Source of the DNA: Thermoanaerobaculia bacterium
GTDB lineage: Bacteria; Acidobacteriota; Thermoanaerobaculia; UBA5066
Direction: 5' to 3'
Assembly: GCA_022071945.1 (NCBI GenBank)
Contig: JAJVIN010000043.1
Location: forward strand, 1 to 42,218
DNA length: 42,218 nt
Position 1 is the first letter of the stretch; each line of letters starts with the position of its first letter. A program made the translations under genes and the position numbers. A model generated the notes under the pieces. The model made no database searches and had not been told where the DNA came from. It saw nothing but the letters and a program-made list of their open reading frames with translations. Below, one piece after another: positions 6,797 to 16,068 of this stretch.

Positions 6797-7502
6797 GGAA
6801 AACGGCGGGTCGCGGGCCGGGCAAGTCGCGGCCGAGACCCTGAGGTGGGCGGCGGGCGCGTTTGGCCCGCGACTGGCTTTCGCGACCGGCTTTGGACGCG
6901 AGGGCTGCGTCCTCATCCACATGATCGCCACGGAGAAGCTGCCCGTCGCCCTCTTCACGCTCGACACCGGCCTCCTCTTTGACGAGACGTACGAACTGTG
7001 GCGCCAGCTGGAGGCGGCCTACGGAGTGAAGATCCAAGGCGTTCGCCCTCGCCTCACCGTGGCGGAGCAGGCCGCGGAGGCAGGCGACGAGCTGTGGGCG
7101 ACGAACCCCGATCTCTGCTGCGAGCTCCGAAAGGTCGAGCCCTTGAGGCGCTACCTCGATGGGTTCGATGCCTGGGTCACCGCGATTCGGGCGGACCAGA
7201 CTCCGGAGCGAGCCGGCGCCCGTCCGGTCGAGAAGGACCCGCGCTTCGGCCTCGTGAAGGTCAACCCGCTGCTCTCCTGGACGGCGGATGACGTCGAGGC
7301 GTACATCACCCGGCACGGCATCCCGGTCAATTCCCTTCACAGTCGCGGATTCCAGAGCATTGGCTGCTGGCCCTGCACCACTCCCGTCCTCGATGGCGAG
7401 GATCCAAGAGCCGGACGCTGGCGCGGACGGCCGAAACGGGAGTGCGGACTTCACAACAGACCCTCGAAAGATCGATCCGAAAGGACACAAGACCATGTCT
7501 GA
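6747..7502 (+). CDS. cysH: Assimilatory adenylylsulfate (APS) reductase, Fe-S type
   Basis: Reduces APS (or PAPS) to sulfite with thioredoxin or a similar donor, releasing AMP (or PAP). The 251-residue protein has the 4Fe-4S cysteines of APS-type enzymes: C124-C125 in NPDLCCELRK and C207/C210 in SIGCWPCT. The catalytic C-terminal Cys is in KRECGLH (C233). The nucleotide-binding region TLDTGLLFDETYELW is at 71-85. The start is uncertain: GTG 6747 is the longest option, and TTG 6774 or GTG 6789 lie closer to the G-rich ribosome-like tract at 6759-6770. The end overlaps sat::cysC by 8 nt. First gene of the sulfur operon, behind the Cys-leader attenuator. Confidence 0.93.
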   Translation: MPLCGEGGLLFTGSVPEENGGSRAGQVAAETLRWAAGAFGPRLAFATGFGREGCVLIHMIATEKLPVALFTLDTGLLFDETYELWRQLEAAYGVKIQGVRPRLTVAEQAAEAGDELWATNPDLCCELRKVEPLRRYLDGFDAWVTAIRADQTPERAGARPVEKDPRFGLVKVNPLLSWTADDVEAYITRHGIPVNSLHSRGFQSIGCWPCTTPVLDGEDPRAGRWRGRPKRECGLHNRPSKDRSERTQDHV

Positions 7503-9255
7503 AACTCAGAAACTCGTCACGCCCCACGGCGGTTCGCTCGTGAATCGCCTGGCCTCCGAGGAACAGGCCGCCGCGATCCAGGGGAAGGCAAGAGACCTCC
7601 CCCGGATCATCCTCGACGCCCGGGAGACGGCCGACCTCGAGCTCCTGGCGACCGGGGCCGCGAGCCCGCTCACGGGGTTCCTCGGAGCCGAGGACTACGA
7701 CAGCGTAGTCACGAGCCTCAGGCTGGCCGACGGGACGGTCTGGCCCCTCCCGCTGACGCTCGCCGTCACTGACGATCAGCGTCCCGGCCTCGAGAAGTCC
7801 GGTGAGGCGGCCCTTCACGACGCGGCGGGAAGGCTCTGGGGGACAGTGAGGATCCGGTCGATCTTTCGCCGCGACCCGCGAGCCGAGTCCCTGGCCATCT
7901 ATGGAACCGACAGTCCGGATCACCCGGGAGTTTCCTACCTCCTTTCCCGTCCCACGCTTTTGGCCGGGGGAGAAGTCGAGGTGCTCCCCTTGCCCCAGCT
8001 GCCCTTCGCGCAACACAGGCTGACCCCGCGGGAGCTTCGCGAGAGGATCGCGGCTCTCGGCTGGAAGACGGTGGCGGGCTTCCAGACCAGAAACCCGATC
8101 CATCGCGCCCACGAGCACCTGACCAAGATCGCCCTCGAGGTCACCGACGGGCTCGTGATCCACCCGCTCGTCGGCGAGACGAAGAACGACGATGTTCCCG
8201 CCTCGGTCCGCTTCCGCATCTACGAGACGCTCGTCGACCGTTACTACCCGAAGGGCCGGACCCTCCTGGCTGCCTTTCCCGCGGCGATGCGCTATGCCGG
8301 ACCCCGCGAGGCGCTCTTCCACGCGCTCGTCCGGAAGAACTACGGGATCACCCATCTGATCGTCGGGCGGGACCACGCCGGAGTCGGGAGCTTCTATCCC
8401 CCTCTCGCCGCGCAAGAGATCTTCGAGCGCTTCTCTTTCGAGGAGCTCGGCGTGGCGCCGCTGAAGCTCGATCCGACCTTCTACTGCAAGAAGTGCGGAA
8501 CGCTCGCCTCGCCGAAGAGCTGCCCGCACGACGCTTCCGCGCGCCTCGAGCTTTCCGGGACCCGCGTCCGCCAGATTCTCGGGGCGGGCGGCCGTCTGCC
8601 GGCCGAATTCACGCGTCCCGAGACGGCCGAGATCCTCCGTGAGCACTACGGGCACCCGGCCAAGAAGCAGACGGAAGCGCCTCCCGCGGGACGGAAGCCA
8701 CGAGGATTCGTCCTGTGGCTCACCGGTCTATCCGGCGCGGGCAAGAGCACGATCGCCACGGCCCTCGAGACGGAGCTCGAAGAGGAGCTCGGAGTCGAGA
8801 TCCTCGACGGAGACGAGGTCAGGACTCACCTGTCGAAGGGGCTCGGCTTTTCCAAGGAGGACCGCGACACCAACATCAAGCGCATCGCCTGGGTCGCCCG
8901 GACCCTGGCGAGAAACGGCGTCGCCGTCATCACCGCCGCCATCTCGCCCTATCGCGACGCGAGAAGAGAGGCCCGCCAGCTGGCCGAGGAAAGCGGCGTT
9001 CGCTTCATCGAGGTCTTCGTCAACGCCTCCCTCGACACACTGGTCGCCCGTGACGTCAAGGGACTTTACCGGCGAGCGCTCGCCGGCGAGATCGCGTCCT
9101 TCACGGGAGTCTCCGACCCCTACGAAGCGCCGGAGAATCCGGATGTCCTCGTCGACAGCAGCAAGGAAACCCTGGAACAGTCGGTCGAAAAGATCCTTGA
9201 TTACCTCCGCGGTGAGGGCCTCCTCGAGGCGGGAGAACAGGAGAAGGTCGCGTGA
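7495..9255 (+). CDS. Bifunctional sulfate adenylyltransferase (Sat) / APS kinase (CysC)
   Basis: A 586-residue fusion. Residues 1-390 are an ATP sulfurylase of the single-chain Sat type: QTRNPIHRAHE (197-207) carries the HxxH nucleotide motif, GRDHAGVG (291-298) is the second motif, and a likely zinc site uses C331, C334 and C343. It makes APS from sulfate and ATP. Residues 400-586 are an APS kinase: P-loop GLSGAGKST (411-419), LDGDEVRTHL, and the ISPYRDARR lid; it phosphorylates APS to PAPS. ATG 7495 is chosen because homology begins at SETQKL; the frame upstream belongs to cysH read in another phase. It overlaps cysH by 8 nt and the next gene by 4 nt (GTGA). A kinase domain next to an APS-type CysH raises the question whether PAPS feeds CysH or another reaction. 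Confidence 0.95.
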   Translation: MSETQKLVTPHGGSLVNRLASEEQAAAIQGKARDLPRIILDARETADLELLATGAASPLTGFLGAEDYDSVVTSLRLADGTVWPLPLTLAVTDDQRPGLEKSGEAALHDAAGRLWGTVRIRSIFRRDPRAESLAIYGTDSPDHPGVSYLLSRPTLLAGGEVEVLPLPQLPFAQHRLTPRELRERIAALGWKTVAGFQTRNPIHRAHEHLTKIALEVTDGLVIHPLVGETKNDDVPASVRFRIYETLVDRYYPKGRTLLAAFPAAMRYAGPREALFHALVRKNYGITHLIVGRDHAGVGSFYPPLAAQEIFERFSFEELGVAPLKLDPTFYCKKCGTLASPKSCPHDASARLELSGTRVRQILGAGGRLPAEFTRPETAEILREHYGHPAKKQTEAPPAGRKPRGFVLWLTGLSGAGKSTIATALETELEEELGVEILDGDEVRTHLSKGLGFSKEDRDTNIKRIAWVARTLARNGVAVITAAISPYRDARREARQLAEESGVRFIEVFVNASLDTLVARDVKGLYRRALAGEIASFTGVSDPYEAPENPDVLVDSSKETLEQSVEKILDYLRGEGLLEAGEQEKVA

Positions 9256-9872
9256 AGCCGCTGTTGCCCGTCTTCGTGAAGCTCGAGGACAAGCCGGTCC
9301 TCGTCGTCGGGGCGGGGCCGGTGGCGGCCGCGAAGCTCCCCGCGCTCCTCGAGGCTGGCGCTGCCGTCACGGTGGTGGCACCCGAGGTGCGCTCGGAGTT
9401 CGAGCTTGCCGATGTGCGGATCGTCAGACGCCGCTTCGTTGCGGCTGACCTCGACGGCATCTGGTACGTGGTCGCCGCGGCTCCGCCCGAAGTGAACCGC
9501 GAGGTCGCGAGGCTCGCCTCGGAAAGGCGGATCTTCGTCAACGCCGTCGACGAGCCCGAAAACGCGACGGCCTATCTGGGAGCCGTCCTCAGGCGTGACG
9601 GATTGACTGTCGCCATCTCGACCAGCGGGGCGGCTCCAGCCCTTGCCGGGCTCGTGCGCGAGGGACTCGACGCCGTCCTGCCCGGCGACGTGGCGGCCTG
9701 GAACGACGTCGCACGCACGTTGAGAAACTCCTGGCGGCGCAACCGCGTGCCCCTCGCCGAGCGCCGCCCGCTTCTGCTGACGGCCCTGAACCGGCTCTAC
9801 GAATCCCGGACAGCGGCGACGGCTCCGGCGGCGGCCGCTCCGGCGGCGGCCGCTCCGGCGGGGAGCGCGTGA
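9252..9872 (+). CDS. Precorrin-2 dehydrogenase (siroheme synthase N-terminal-type)
   Basis: NAD-dependent oxidation of precorrin-2 to sirohydrochlorin, the second step of siroheme synthesis (the CysG N-terminal/Met8/SirC family, which may also chelate iron). The 206-residue protein has a Rossmann motif VVGAGPVAAAKLPALLEAGA (18-37) and the family segments VDEPENAT and STSGAAPALAGLVRE. The last 20 residues are an Ala/Pro tail coded by a 15-bp tandem repeat. The start is GTG 9252, overlapping sat::cysC by 4 nt; the end touches cobA. Its place before the sulfite reductase fits supply of that enzyme's cofactor. Confidence 0.92.
   Translation: MKPLLPVFVKLEDKPVLVVGAGPVAAAKLPALLEAGAAVTVVAPEVRSEFELADVRIVRRRFVAADLDGIWYVVAAAPPEVNREVARLASERRIFVNAVDEPENATAYLGAVLRRDGLTVAISTSGAAPALAGLVREGLDAVLPGDVAAWNDVARTLRNSWRRNRVPLAERRPLLLTALNRLYESRTAATAPAAAAPAAAAPAGSA
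9822..9863 (+). repeat. 15-bp tandem repeat coding an Ala/Pro tail
   Basis: GCTCCGGCGGCGGCC occurs at 9822-9836 and 9837-9851, then a third, partial copy GCTCCGGCGGGG at 9852-9863. In frame it encodes repeated APAAA at the C-terminus of the precorrin-2 dehydrogenase. It probably arose by slippage and is likely to vary in copy number between strains. Confidence 0.85.
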
Positions 9873-10651
9873 TGAAGACGGGCCTCGTCTCCCTCGTGGG
9901 CGCCGGTCCCGGCGATTGCGGCCTCATCACGCTCGCGGGCGCCCGCCGCCTGGCCGAGGCCGAGCTCGTCCTCTATGACGCCCTCGTCGCCGAGGAGATC
10001 TTGTCGCTGGCGCCGAACGCCCTGCGCGTGCCGGTCGGCAAGCGCGCCGGCCGGCCCTCGGCAAGCCAGGCCTCGATAGAGCGGCTGATGATCCGCGCGG
10101 CGCGGCGCGGCCGGCGAGTCGTGAGGCTGAAGGGTGGTGATCCCTTCGTTCTCGGGCGCGGAGGCGAGGAAGCCCTCGCGCTCGCGGGGGCCGGCGTCCC
10201 CTTCGAGGTCGTTCCCGGCGTCAGCTCGGCCGTGGCGGCTCCGGGCCTTGCCGGAATCCCGCTGACACACCGCGGGCTCTCCTCGGCTTTCGTCGTCGTC
10301 TCGGGACACTCCGAGGAGTCCTGTCGCCCTGTCCTCGAGGGGCTCGCCCCGTCGACCGCGACCCTCGTCGTGCTGATGGGGCTGGGCCGGAGGAAGGAGA
10401 TCGTCTCGCTCCTCTTGCGGCGCGGCTGGAAGCCCGCAACGCCAGCGGCGATCTGCGCGGGCGCCTCCACACCGGAATCGACCCTCTGGACCGGCCGCCT
10501 CGACGAGCTCGCGGACGTTCCTCAGTCCCACGGTCTTCCCGGGACCATCGTCATCGGTGAGGTCGTCGAGCTCTCGGCCGAGATCGGGAGCCAGGGCCTC
10601 CGTCACCGGCCGGAAGCCGGACAGGCGAGGATCTATGCCACACGAACCTAG
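9872..10651 (+). CDS. cobA: Uroporphyrinogen-III C-methyltransferase
   Basis: SAM-dependent enzyme that methylates uroporphyrinogen III twice to precorrin-2, the branch point to siroheme. The 259-residue sequence has the family motifs SLVGAGPGDCGLITLAGA near the start, YDALV, RLKGGDPFVLGRGGEE and VPGVSSAVAAP(GLAGIPLTHRG). ATG 9872 overlaps the last base of the preceding stop; an adjacent in-frame GTG at 9869 is equally possible. With the previous gene it makes a two-protein equivalent of CysG. The end overlaps the sulfite reductase gene by 17 nt, suggesting translational coupling. Confidence 0.94.
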   Translation: MKTGLVSLVGAGPGDCGLITLAGARRLAEAELVLYDALVAEEILSLAPNALRVPVGKRAGRPSASQASIERLMIRAARRGRRVVRLKGGDPFVLGRGGEEALALAGAGVPFEVVPGVSSAVAAPGLAGIPLTHRGLSSAFVVVSGHSEESCRPVLEGLAPSTATLVVLMGLGRRKEIVSLLLRRGWKPATPAAICAGASTPESTLWTGRLDELADVPQSHGLPGTIVIGEVVELSAEIGSQGLRHRPEAGQARIYATRT

Positions 10652-12449
10652 AACCAGCACGCTCGGACGCGCCCGGCTCGGCTTCGAGAGCCAGGCGGAA
10701 ATCGACACCTTCGTCGCCACGCTCGGCAGGTTCGAGCGCGGCGAGATCACCTCCGAGGAGTGGAAGTCCTTCCGCCTCGTTCACGGGATGTACGGGCAGC
10801 GGCAGGACGGCGTCCAGATGCTGCGCGTGAAGATCCCGCAAGGGATCCTCTCAGCGGATCAGGTCCGTGCGATCGCGGACGTGGCGGAGAGCTACTCCCG
10901 CAGGTTCGCCCACGTGACGACCCGGCAGAACGTGCAGTTCCACTTCCTCTCTCCCGGCGACATCGAGCCGGCCATGAGACGGCTCGCGGCCGGCGGATTG
11001 ACGACCCGCGAGGCCTGCGGGAACTCGGTCAGGAGCATCACTGCCTGTCCCTATTCGGGGGTCTCCGCGGACGAGCCGTTCGACGTTTCCCCGTACGCGG
11101 AAGCCCTCACCCGGCACCTCCTGCGGCACCCGCTCAGCTCCACCCTGCCGCGCAAGTTCAAGATCGCCTTCGAGGGCTGCTCGCAAGATCACGCGGTGAC
11201 GGCCATCCACGATCTCGGTTTCCGCGCGCGCGTCCTCTCGGGACGGCGTGGCTTCCGTGTCCTGGCCGGAGGCGGCACGGGCATTCTGCCCACCGCGGCG
11301 AGGGAACTCTTCGAGTTCCTGCCGGCATCCGAGCTCCTCGATCTGGCCACGGCGGTCCTCCGCGTTTTCCACGCTCGAGGAGACCGGCAGAACCGCGAGC
11401 GGAACCGCATGAAGTTCCTGATCAGGGCCGTGGGTTTCGAAAGCTGGAAGTCGGAGGTCCTCGGTGAGTTCGAAGAGGTGAGGAAGACCGTCTCCGCCGC
11501 GCTGCCCTTCGACCCCGAGGAAGCGCCGGAAGAGGCGCCCCCGGACTGGGAACGGCCGCCCTCGGCGTCCGTGCCGGCTTTCACCGAACGTGGGACCACG
11601 GGGCCGGGACTCTTGCCGGTCCTGAGCGGACGCTCGCGGTCCTTTGCCGCTTTTCAGAAGACCAACGTGAGGCCCCAGCGGCAGCCCGGCTTCTCGACGG
11701 TGGCGGTGACGCTGCCGCTCGGCGACGTCACGGCCTCGCAGTTGCACCTCGTCGCGGCCCTCGCGCTCTCGCACGGCGACGGGACCGTCCGCCTCACTCA
11801 GTCGCAAGACCTTCTCTTCCGCTGGGTTCCGGATTCCGAGGTGCCCGCCCTCTTCGAGCGTCTCGAGGCGGCGGGGCTCGGACTGGACGCCGCGGACACC
11901 ATCTCGGATGTGACGAGCTGTCCGGGCGCGGAGAGCTGCCGGCTCGCCGTCACGCACTCGCGCGGGCTGGGAAGGCTCCTTCACGAACATCTCACCCTGC
12001 GCGCCGACGCTGCCGCCCTCGCCCCTTCCCTGCAGCTGAAGGTCTCGGGGTGCCCGAACGGGTGCGCCCAGCATCACATCGCCGGCATCGGATTCCAGGG
12101 CAGCGTTCGTCAGCTCGACGGCAGGGCTGTCCCTCAGTACTTCGTCATGACGGGAGGAGAGATCACGGAGAGCGAAACGCACTTCGCGAAGACCGTCGCG
12201 AAGGTGCCCGCGAGGCGTGTGCCCCAGGCCGTCGAGCGCCTGCTCGAGCTCTTTCGGCACGAGGCGAGGCCGGAAGAGAGTCCCGCCGCGTTCTTCCGCA
12301 GGGTCGGGGCCGCGCGACAGAAACAGGTCCTGGCACCGCTCGAGGCCCTGACAGCCGAGACTGCGGCCCCCGAGGACTATGTCGATCCCGGCCAGGAGGG
12401 AGACGGGGCGTTCACCGTGGACGTGAAGCCAGGGGAGTGCGCGGCATGA
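10635..12449 (+). CDS. sir: Siroheme-dependent sulfite reductase (nitrite/sulfite reductase hemoprotein family)
   Basis: Six-electron reduction of sulfite to sulfide. The 604-residue protein has the two-fold nitrite/sulfite reductase layout: ferredoxin-like half-domains (VRLTQSQDLLFRWV in the second) and the siroheme/4Fe-4S cysteines as C-x5-C in SCPGAESC and C-x3-C in SGCPNGC. RQNVQFHFL and NSVRSITACPYSGV are conserved N-terminal motifs. ATG 10635 is preferred over the longer open frame because the homologous start (LGFESQAEIDTF) follows it. Sulfite rather than nitrite is inferred from the operon (CysH upstream, sulfur-carrier genes downstream). No ferredoxin or flavoprotein partner is in the operon, so electrons must come from elsewhere. 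Confidence 0.93.
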   Translation: MPHEPRTSTLGRARLGFESQAEIDTFVATLGRFERGEITSEEWKSFRLVHGMYGQRQDGVQMLRVKIPQGILSADQVRAIADVAESYSRRFAHVTTRQNVQFHFLSPGDIEPAMRRLAAGGLTTREACGNSVRSITACPYSGVSADEPFDVSPYAEALTRHLLRHPLSSTLPRKFKIAFEGCSQDHAVTAIHDLGFRARVLSGRRGFRVLAGGGTGILPTAARELFEFLPASELLDLATAVLRVFHARGDRQNRERNRMKFLIRAVGFESWKSEVLGEFEEVRKTVSAALPFDPEEAPEEAPPDWERPPSASVPAFTERGTTGPGLLPVLSGRSRSFAAFQKTNVRPQRQPGFSTVAVTLPLGDVTASQLHLVAALALSHGDGTVRLTQSQDLLFRWVPDSEVPALFERLEAAGLGLDAADTISDVTSCPGAESCRLAVTHSRGLGRLLHEHLTLRADAAALAPSLQLKVSGCPNGCAQHHIAGIGFQGSVRQLDGRAVPQYFVMTGGEITESETHFAKTVAKVPARRVPQAVERLLELFRHEARPEESPAAFFRRVGAARQKQVLAPLEALTAETAAPEDYVDPGQEGDGAFTVDVKPGECAA

Positions 12450-13000
12450 GCGGCCAGGATTCCGAGGCTCGGCTCACCTCCGAGACGAACGTGGTCTTCG
12501 AGACGACCGTCGCCTCCAAGACGACCGTCGTTTTCGAGACGAGCGTCCTCACGGCGATCGAGGAGGCCGCGGCGACGGCCTACCCGTTCGAGGGCTGCGG
12601 GGCTCTCCTGGGAAACTCCGCCGGTTCAGTCCGGCGCGTCTGTGCTTCCCTTCACCTGCCGAACCGCGAAGAGGGCCGGCCGCGCGTCCGATTCGAAGTC
12701 TCCCCGGCGGACTACCTCTCCGTAGAGGACGAGGCGGACCGCCGGGGACTTTCCCTTCTCGGCTTCTGGCACACGCACCCCGATCACCCGGCACTGCCGT
12801 CGGCTACCGACAGGCAGTTCGCCTGGGAAGGGCTGCTGACCGTCATCGTCTCGGTTCCCGAAAGACGCCCGAGGGAGATCACCGCGTGGGAGGTCACCGG
12901 TCCCGATTCGCCTTTCTCGCCGGTCCTGCTCCGTGAGGACGGCCGGAATGGGATTTTGAAATCACTCGCGGGCCGCCCCCGCGCCACTCAGGAGGACTGA
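12446..13000 (+). CDS. JAMM/MPN+ metalloprotease of the Mec/HcyD type, sulfur-carrier processing
   Basis: Zinc isopeptidase-like protein of 184 residues. The JAMM motif is complete: Glu49 in YPFEGCG, then H109 and H111 in WHTHP, S119 and D122 in PSATD. In M. tuberculosis a member (Mec) releases cysteine from CysO-Cys; in Wolinella HcyD trims a sulfur carrier so that its GG is C-terminal. The adjacent downstream gene encodes a CysO-like domain whose GG is internal, so this enzyme could free the GG, release the product amino acid, or both. The first 35 residues precede the catalytic domain and consist of two copies of a 12-residue repeat. ATG 12446 overlaps the sulfite reductase stop (ATGA); the open frame further upstream is out-of-phase sir sequence. 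Confidence 0.88.
   Translation: MSGQDSEARLTSETNVVFETTVASKTTVVFETSVLTAIEEAAATAYPFEGCGALLGNSAGSVRRVCASLHLPNREEGRPRVRFEVSPADYLSVEDEADRRGLSLLGFWHTHPDHPALPSATDRQFAWEGLLTVIVSVPERRPREITAWEVTGPDSPFSPVLLREDGRNGILKSLAGRPRATQED
12476..12547 (+). repeat. 36-bp direct repeat in the N-terminus of the JAMM protease gene
   Basis: Two adjacent 36-nt units, 12476-12511 and 12512-12547, identical at 30 of 36 positions. They encode TSETNVVFETTV and ASKTTVVFETSV. The unit looks like a beta-hairpin-forming duplication added before the catalytic domain; its role is unknown. Confidence 0.8.
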
Positions 13001-13003
13001 ACA

Positions 13004-14416
13004 ATGCCCGTCGAGATCCGCATTCCGACACCCCTGCGCCGGTTCACGGGAGAGAAAGCCCACATCGACGTGTCCGCGGACGTCCTGGAGGGGGCCCTGA
13101 CCGCCCTCTTCTCCCAGCATCCAGGCTTGAAGGCCCAACTCGTGGACGAGAAGGGCGGCATCCGGAGCTTCGTGAACATCTACGTGAACGGCGACGACAT
13201 CCGGTTTCTCGAGGGCGCGTCGACGCCCCTGGCGGAGGGGGACAAGATCGCCATCGTCCCGGCGATCGCCGGAGGGTCGGGAGCTCTCTCGCGGGAGGAG
13301 ATCGCCAGGTATTCGCGCCATCTGCTTCTGCCTGAGGTTGCCGTTGCCGGACAGCAGAAGCTCAAGAACGGCCGCGTCCTCCTCGTCGGAGCTGGCGGAC
13401 TCGGCTCTCCGGCTGCGCTCTACCTGGCGGCCGCCGGAGTCGGGACGATCGGGCTGGTCGACTTCGACGTCGTCGACGAGTCCAACCTGCAGCGTCAGAT
13501 CCTCCACGACACGACCACGATCGGCCAACCCAAGCTCGTAAGTGCCCGGCGGCGGCTCGAGGCGCTCAACCCTCACGTGAAGGTCGAGCTCTTTGAGGAA
13601 CGGCTGACGAGCGAGAACGTCCTCTCGATCTTCGATGGATTCGACGTCGTTCTCGATGGCACGGACAACTTCGCGACGCGATACCTGACGAACGACGCCT
13701 GCTTCTTCCTGAAGAAGCCGAACGTTTACGGCTCGATCTTCAGGTTCGAGGGACAGGCGAGTGTCTTCTGGCCAGAGAAAGGCCCGTGCTACCGGTGTCT
13801 CTATCCCTCGCCGCCGCCTCCCGGCCTCGTTCCCAGCTGCGCCGAAGGCGGCGTTCTCGGAGTCCTGCCCGGCGTCGTGGGCGCGCTGCAGGCGACCGAG
13901 GCGTTGAAGATCCTGCTCGGAACGGGGAGGCCGCTGACAGGGCGGCTCCTTCTCTACGACGCGCTCGAACTCTCGTTTAGCGAGCTGAAGCTGAGGCGCG
14001 ATCCCGCCTGCCCGCTCTGCGGCGAGAACCGGACGATCACGGGGCTCGTTGACTACGCCGAGTTCTGCGGCCTCGGCCGCGGGGACGAACCACCCGCCGG
14101 TGCCGAGATCACGCCGGGTGAGCTCGATACCTGGGTGAAGCGCGGCGATCCGGTGGAGTTGATCGACGTCAGAGAGCCGCACGAGGCGGCGATCTGTGCC
14201 ATCGACGGGGCCCGGCTGATTCCGCTCGCCTCCCTCCCCGAGAGAGTCCATGAGATCGATGGCGGAAGGACGATCGTCGTCCACTGCAAGTCCGGCGCGC
14301 GGTCGGCACGGGCCGTAGCGCTCCTCAAGCAAGCGGGGCTGACCCGCACATACAACCTCAGGGGCGGCATCCTGGCGTGGGCACGCGAGGTCGACCCGAG
14401 CCTTCCGGTGTACTGA
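13004..14416 (+). CDS. Three-domain fusion: CysO-like sulfur carrier, MoeB/ThiF E1 adenylyltransferase, rhodanese
   Basis: A 470-residue protein that appears to combine carrier, activator and sulfur loader. Residues 1-91 match CysO-type ubiquitin-like carriers (RSFVNIYVNGDDIRFL, LAEGDKIAIVPAIAGG), with the conserved di-glycine at 90-91. Residues 97-345 are an E1-like domain: nucleotide site VGAGGLGSPAALYLAAAG (128-145), VDFDVVDESNLQRQ, LDGTDNF, and a zinc site C262-x2-C265 with C336-x2-C339. Residues 370-470 are a rhodanese with active-site C428 in VVHCKSGARSA. In other organisms the carrier is a separate protein and the E1 adenylates its C-terminal Gly. Here the GG is followed directly by SGALSREE, so cleavage seems necessary; the upstream JAMM protease is the obvious candidate. 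ATG 13004 has AGGAGG upstream and lies 3 nt after the protease gene. Confidence 0.92.
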   Translation: MPVEIRIPTPLRRFTGEKAHIDVSADVLEGALTALFSQHPGLKAQLVDEKGGIRSFVNIYVNGDDIRFLEGASTPLAEGDKIAIVPAIAGGSGALSREEIARYSRHLLLPEVAVAGQQKLKNGRVLLVGAGGLGSPAALYLAAAGVGTIGLVDFDVVDESNLQRQILHDTTTIGQPKLVSARRRLEALNPHVKVELFEERLTSENVLSIFDGFDVVLDGTDNFATRYLTNDACFFLKKPNVYGSIFRFEGQASVFWPEKGPCYRCLYPSPPPPGLVPSCAEGGVLGVLPGVVGALQATEALKILLGTGRPLTGRLLLYDALELSFSELKLRRDPACPLCGENRTITGLVDYAEFCGLGRGDEPPAGAEITPGELDTWVKRGDPVELIDVREPHEAAICAIDGARLIPLASLPERVHEIDGGRTIVVHCKSGARSARAVALLKQAGLTRTYNLRGGILAWAREVDPSLPVY

Positions 14417-14423
14417 GGAAAGC

Positions 14424-15611
<1,188 letters not shown>

Positions 15612-15645
15612 GCCCTGCTATCGTCCCTGCCGCCGGAACCGTCCC

Positions 15646-16059
15646 ATGGACATCACGCTGACGACTCCCGCCCTCCTCTTTCCGACGATCTCGCTCCTGA
15701 TGCTCGCCTACACGAACCGTTTCCTGGCTCTTGCCGCCCTGATCCGGAGCCTGCACGCGAGCTTCAGGAACGCGCCCGATCCGCTGATCCTCGCCCAGAT
15801 CGACAACCTCAGGTACCGGATCGTCCTCATCCGGAACATGCAGGCCTGGGGAGCGGGGAGTCTGCTCCTCTGCACGGTCTGCATGTTCGTCCTCTTCGCG
15901 GGGCACACGACGGCCGGCAAGGTCCTGTTCGGGGCGAGCCTCTTCCTGATGATCCTTTCCCTGGCGATCTCGATTCGTGAAATCCAGGTCTCGGTCAGAG
16001 CCCTGGATCTTCACCTGCACGACCTGGAGGACCGGAGGGCGGAGCTGGGCAAGAGCTGA
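15646..16059 (+). CDS. DUF2721-family membrane protein
   Basis: A 137-residue protein with three hydrophobic helices (about 7-27, 66-88, 91-112) and a polar linker rich in Arg/His between helices 1 and 2; it ends in a charged coiled-coil-like tail (LDLHLHDLEDRRAELGKS). This matches the small DUF2721 inner-membrane family, whose function is unknown. ATG 15646 fits the start of the hydrophobic N-terminus; the longer open frame overlaps the preceding gene. It is 34 nt after the cystathionine synthase-like gene and may be the last gene of the operon, or separately expressed. It converges with the gene at 16069, leaving only 9 nt between stops. Confidence 0.8.
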   Translation: MDITLTTPALLFPTISLLMLAYTNRFLALAALIRSLHASFRNAPDPLILAQIDNLRYRIVLIRNMQAWGAGSLLLCTVCMFVLFAGHTTAGKVLFGASLFLMILSLAISIREIQVSVRALDLHLHDLEDRRAELGKS

Positions 16060-16068
16060 GGCGAGAGC

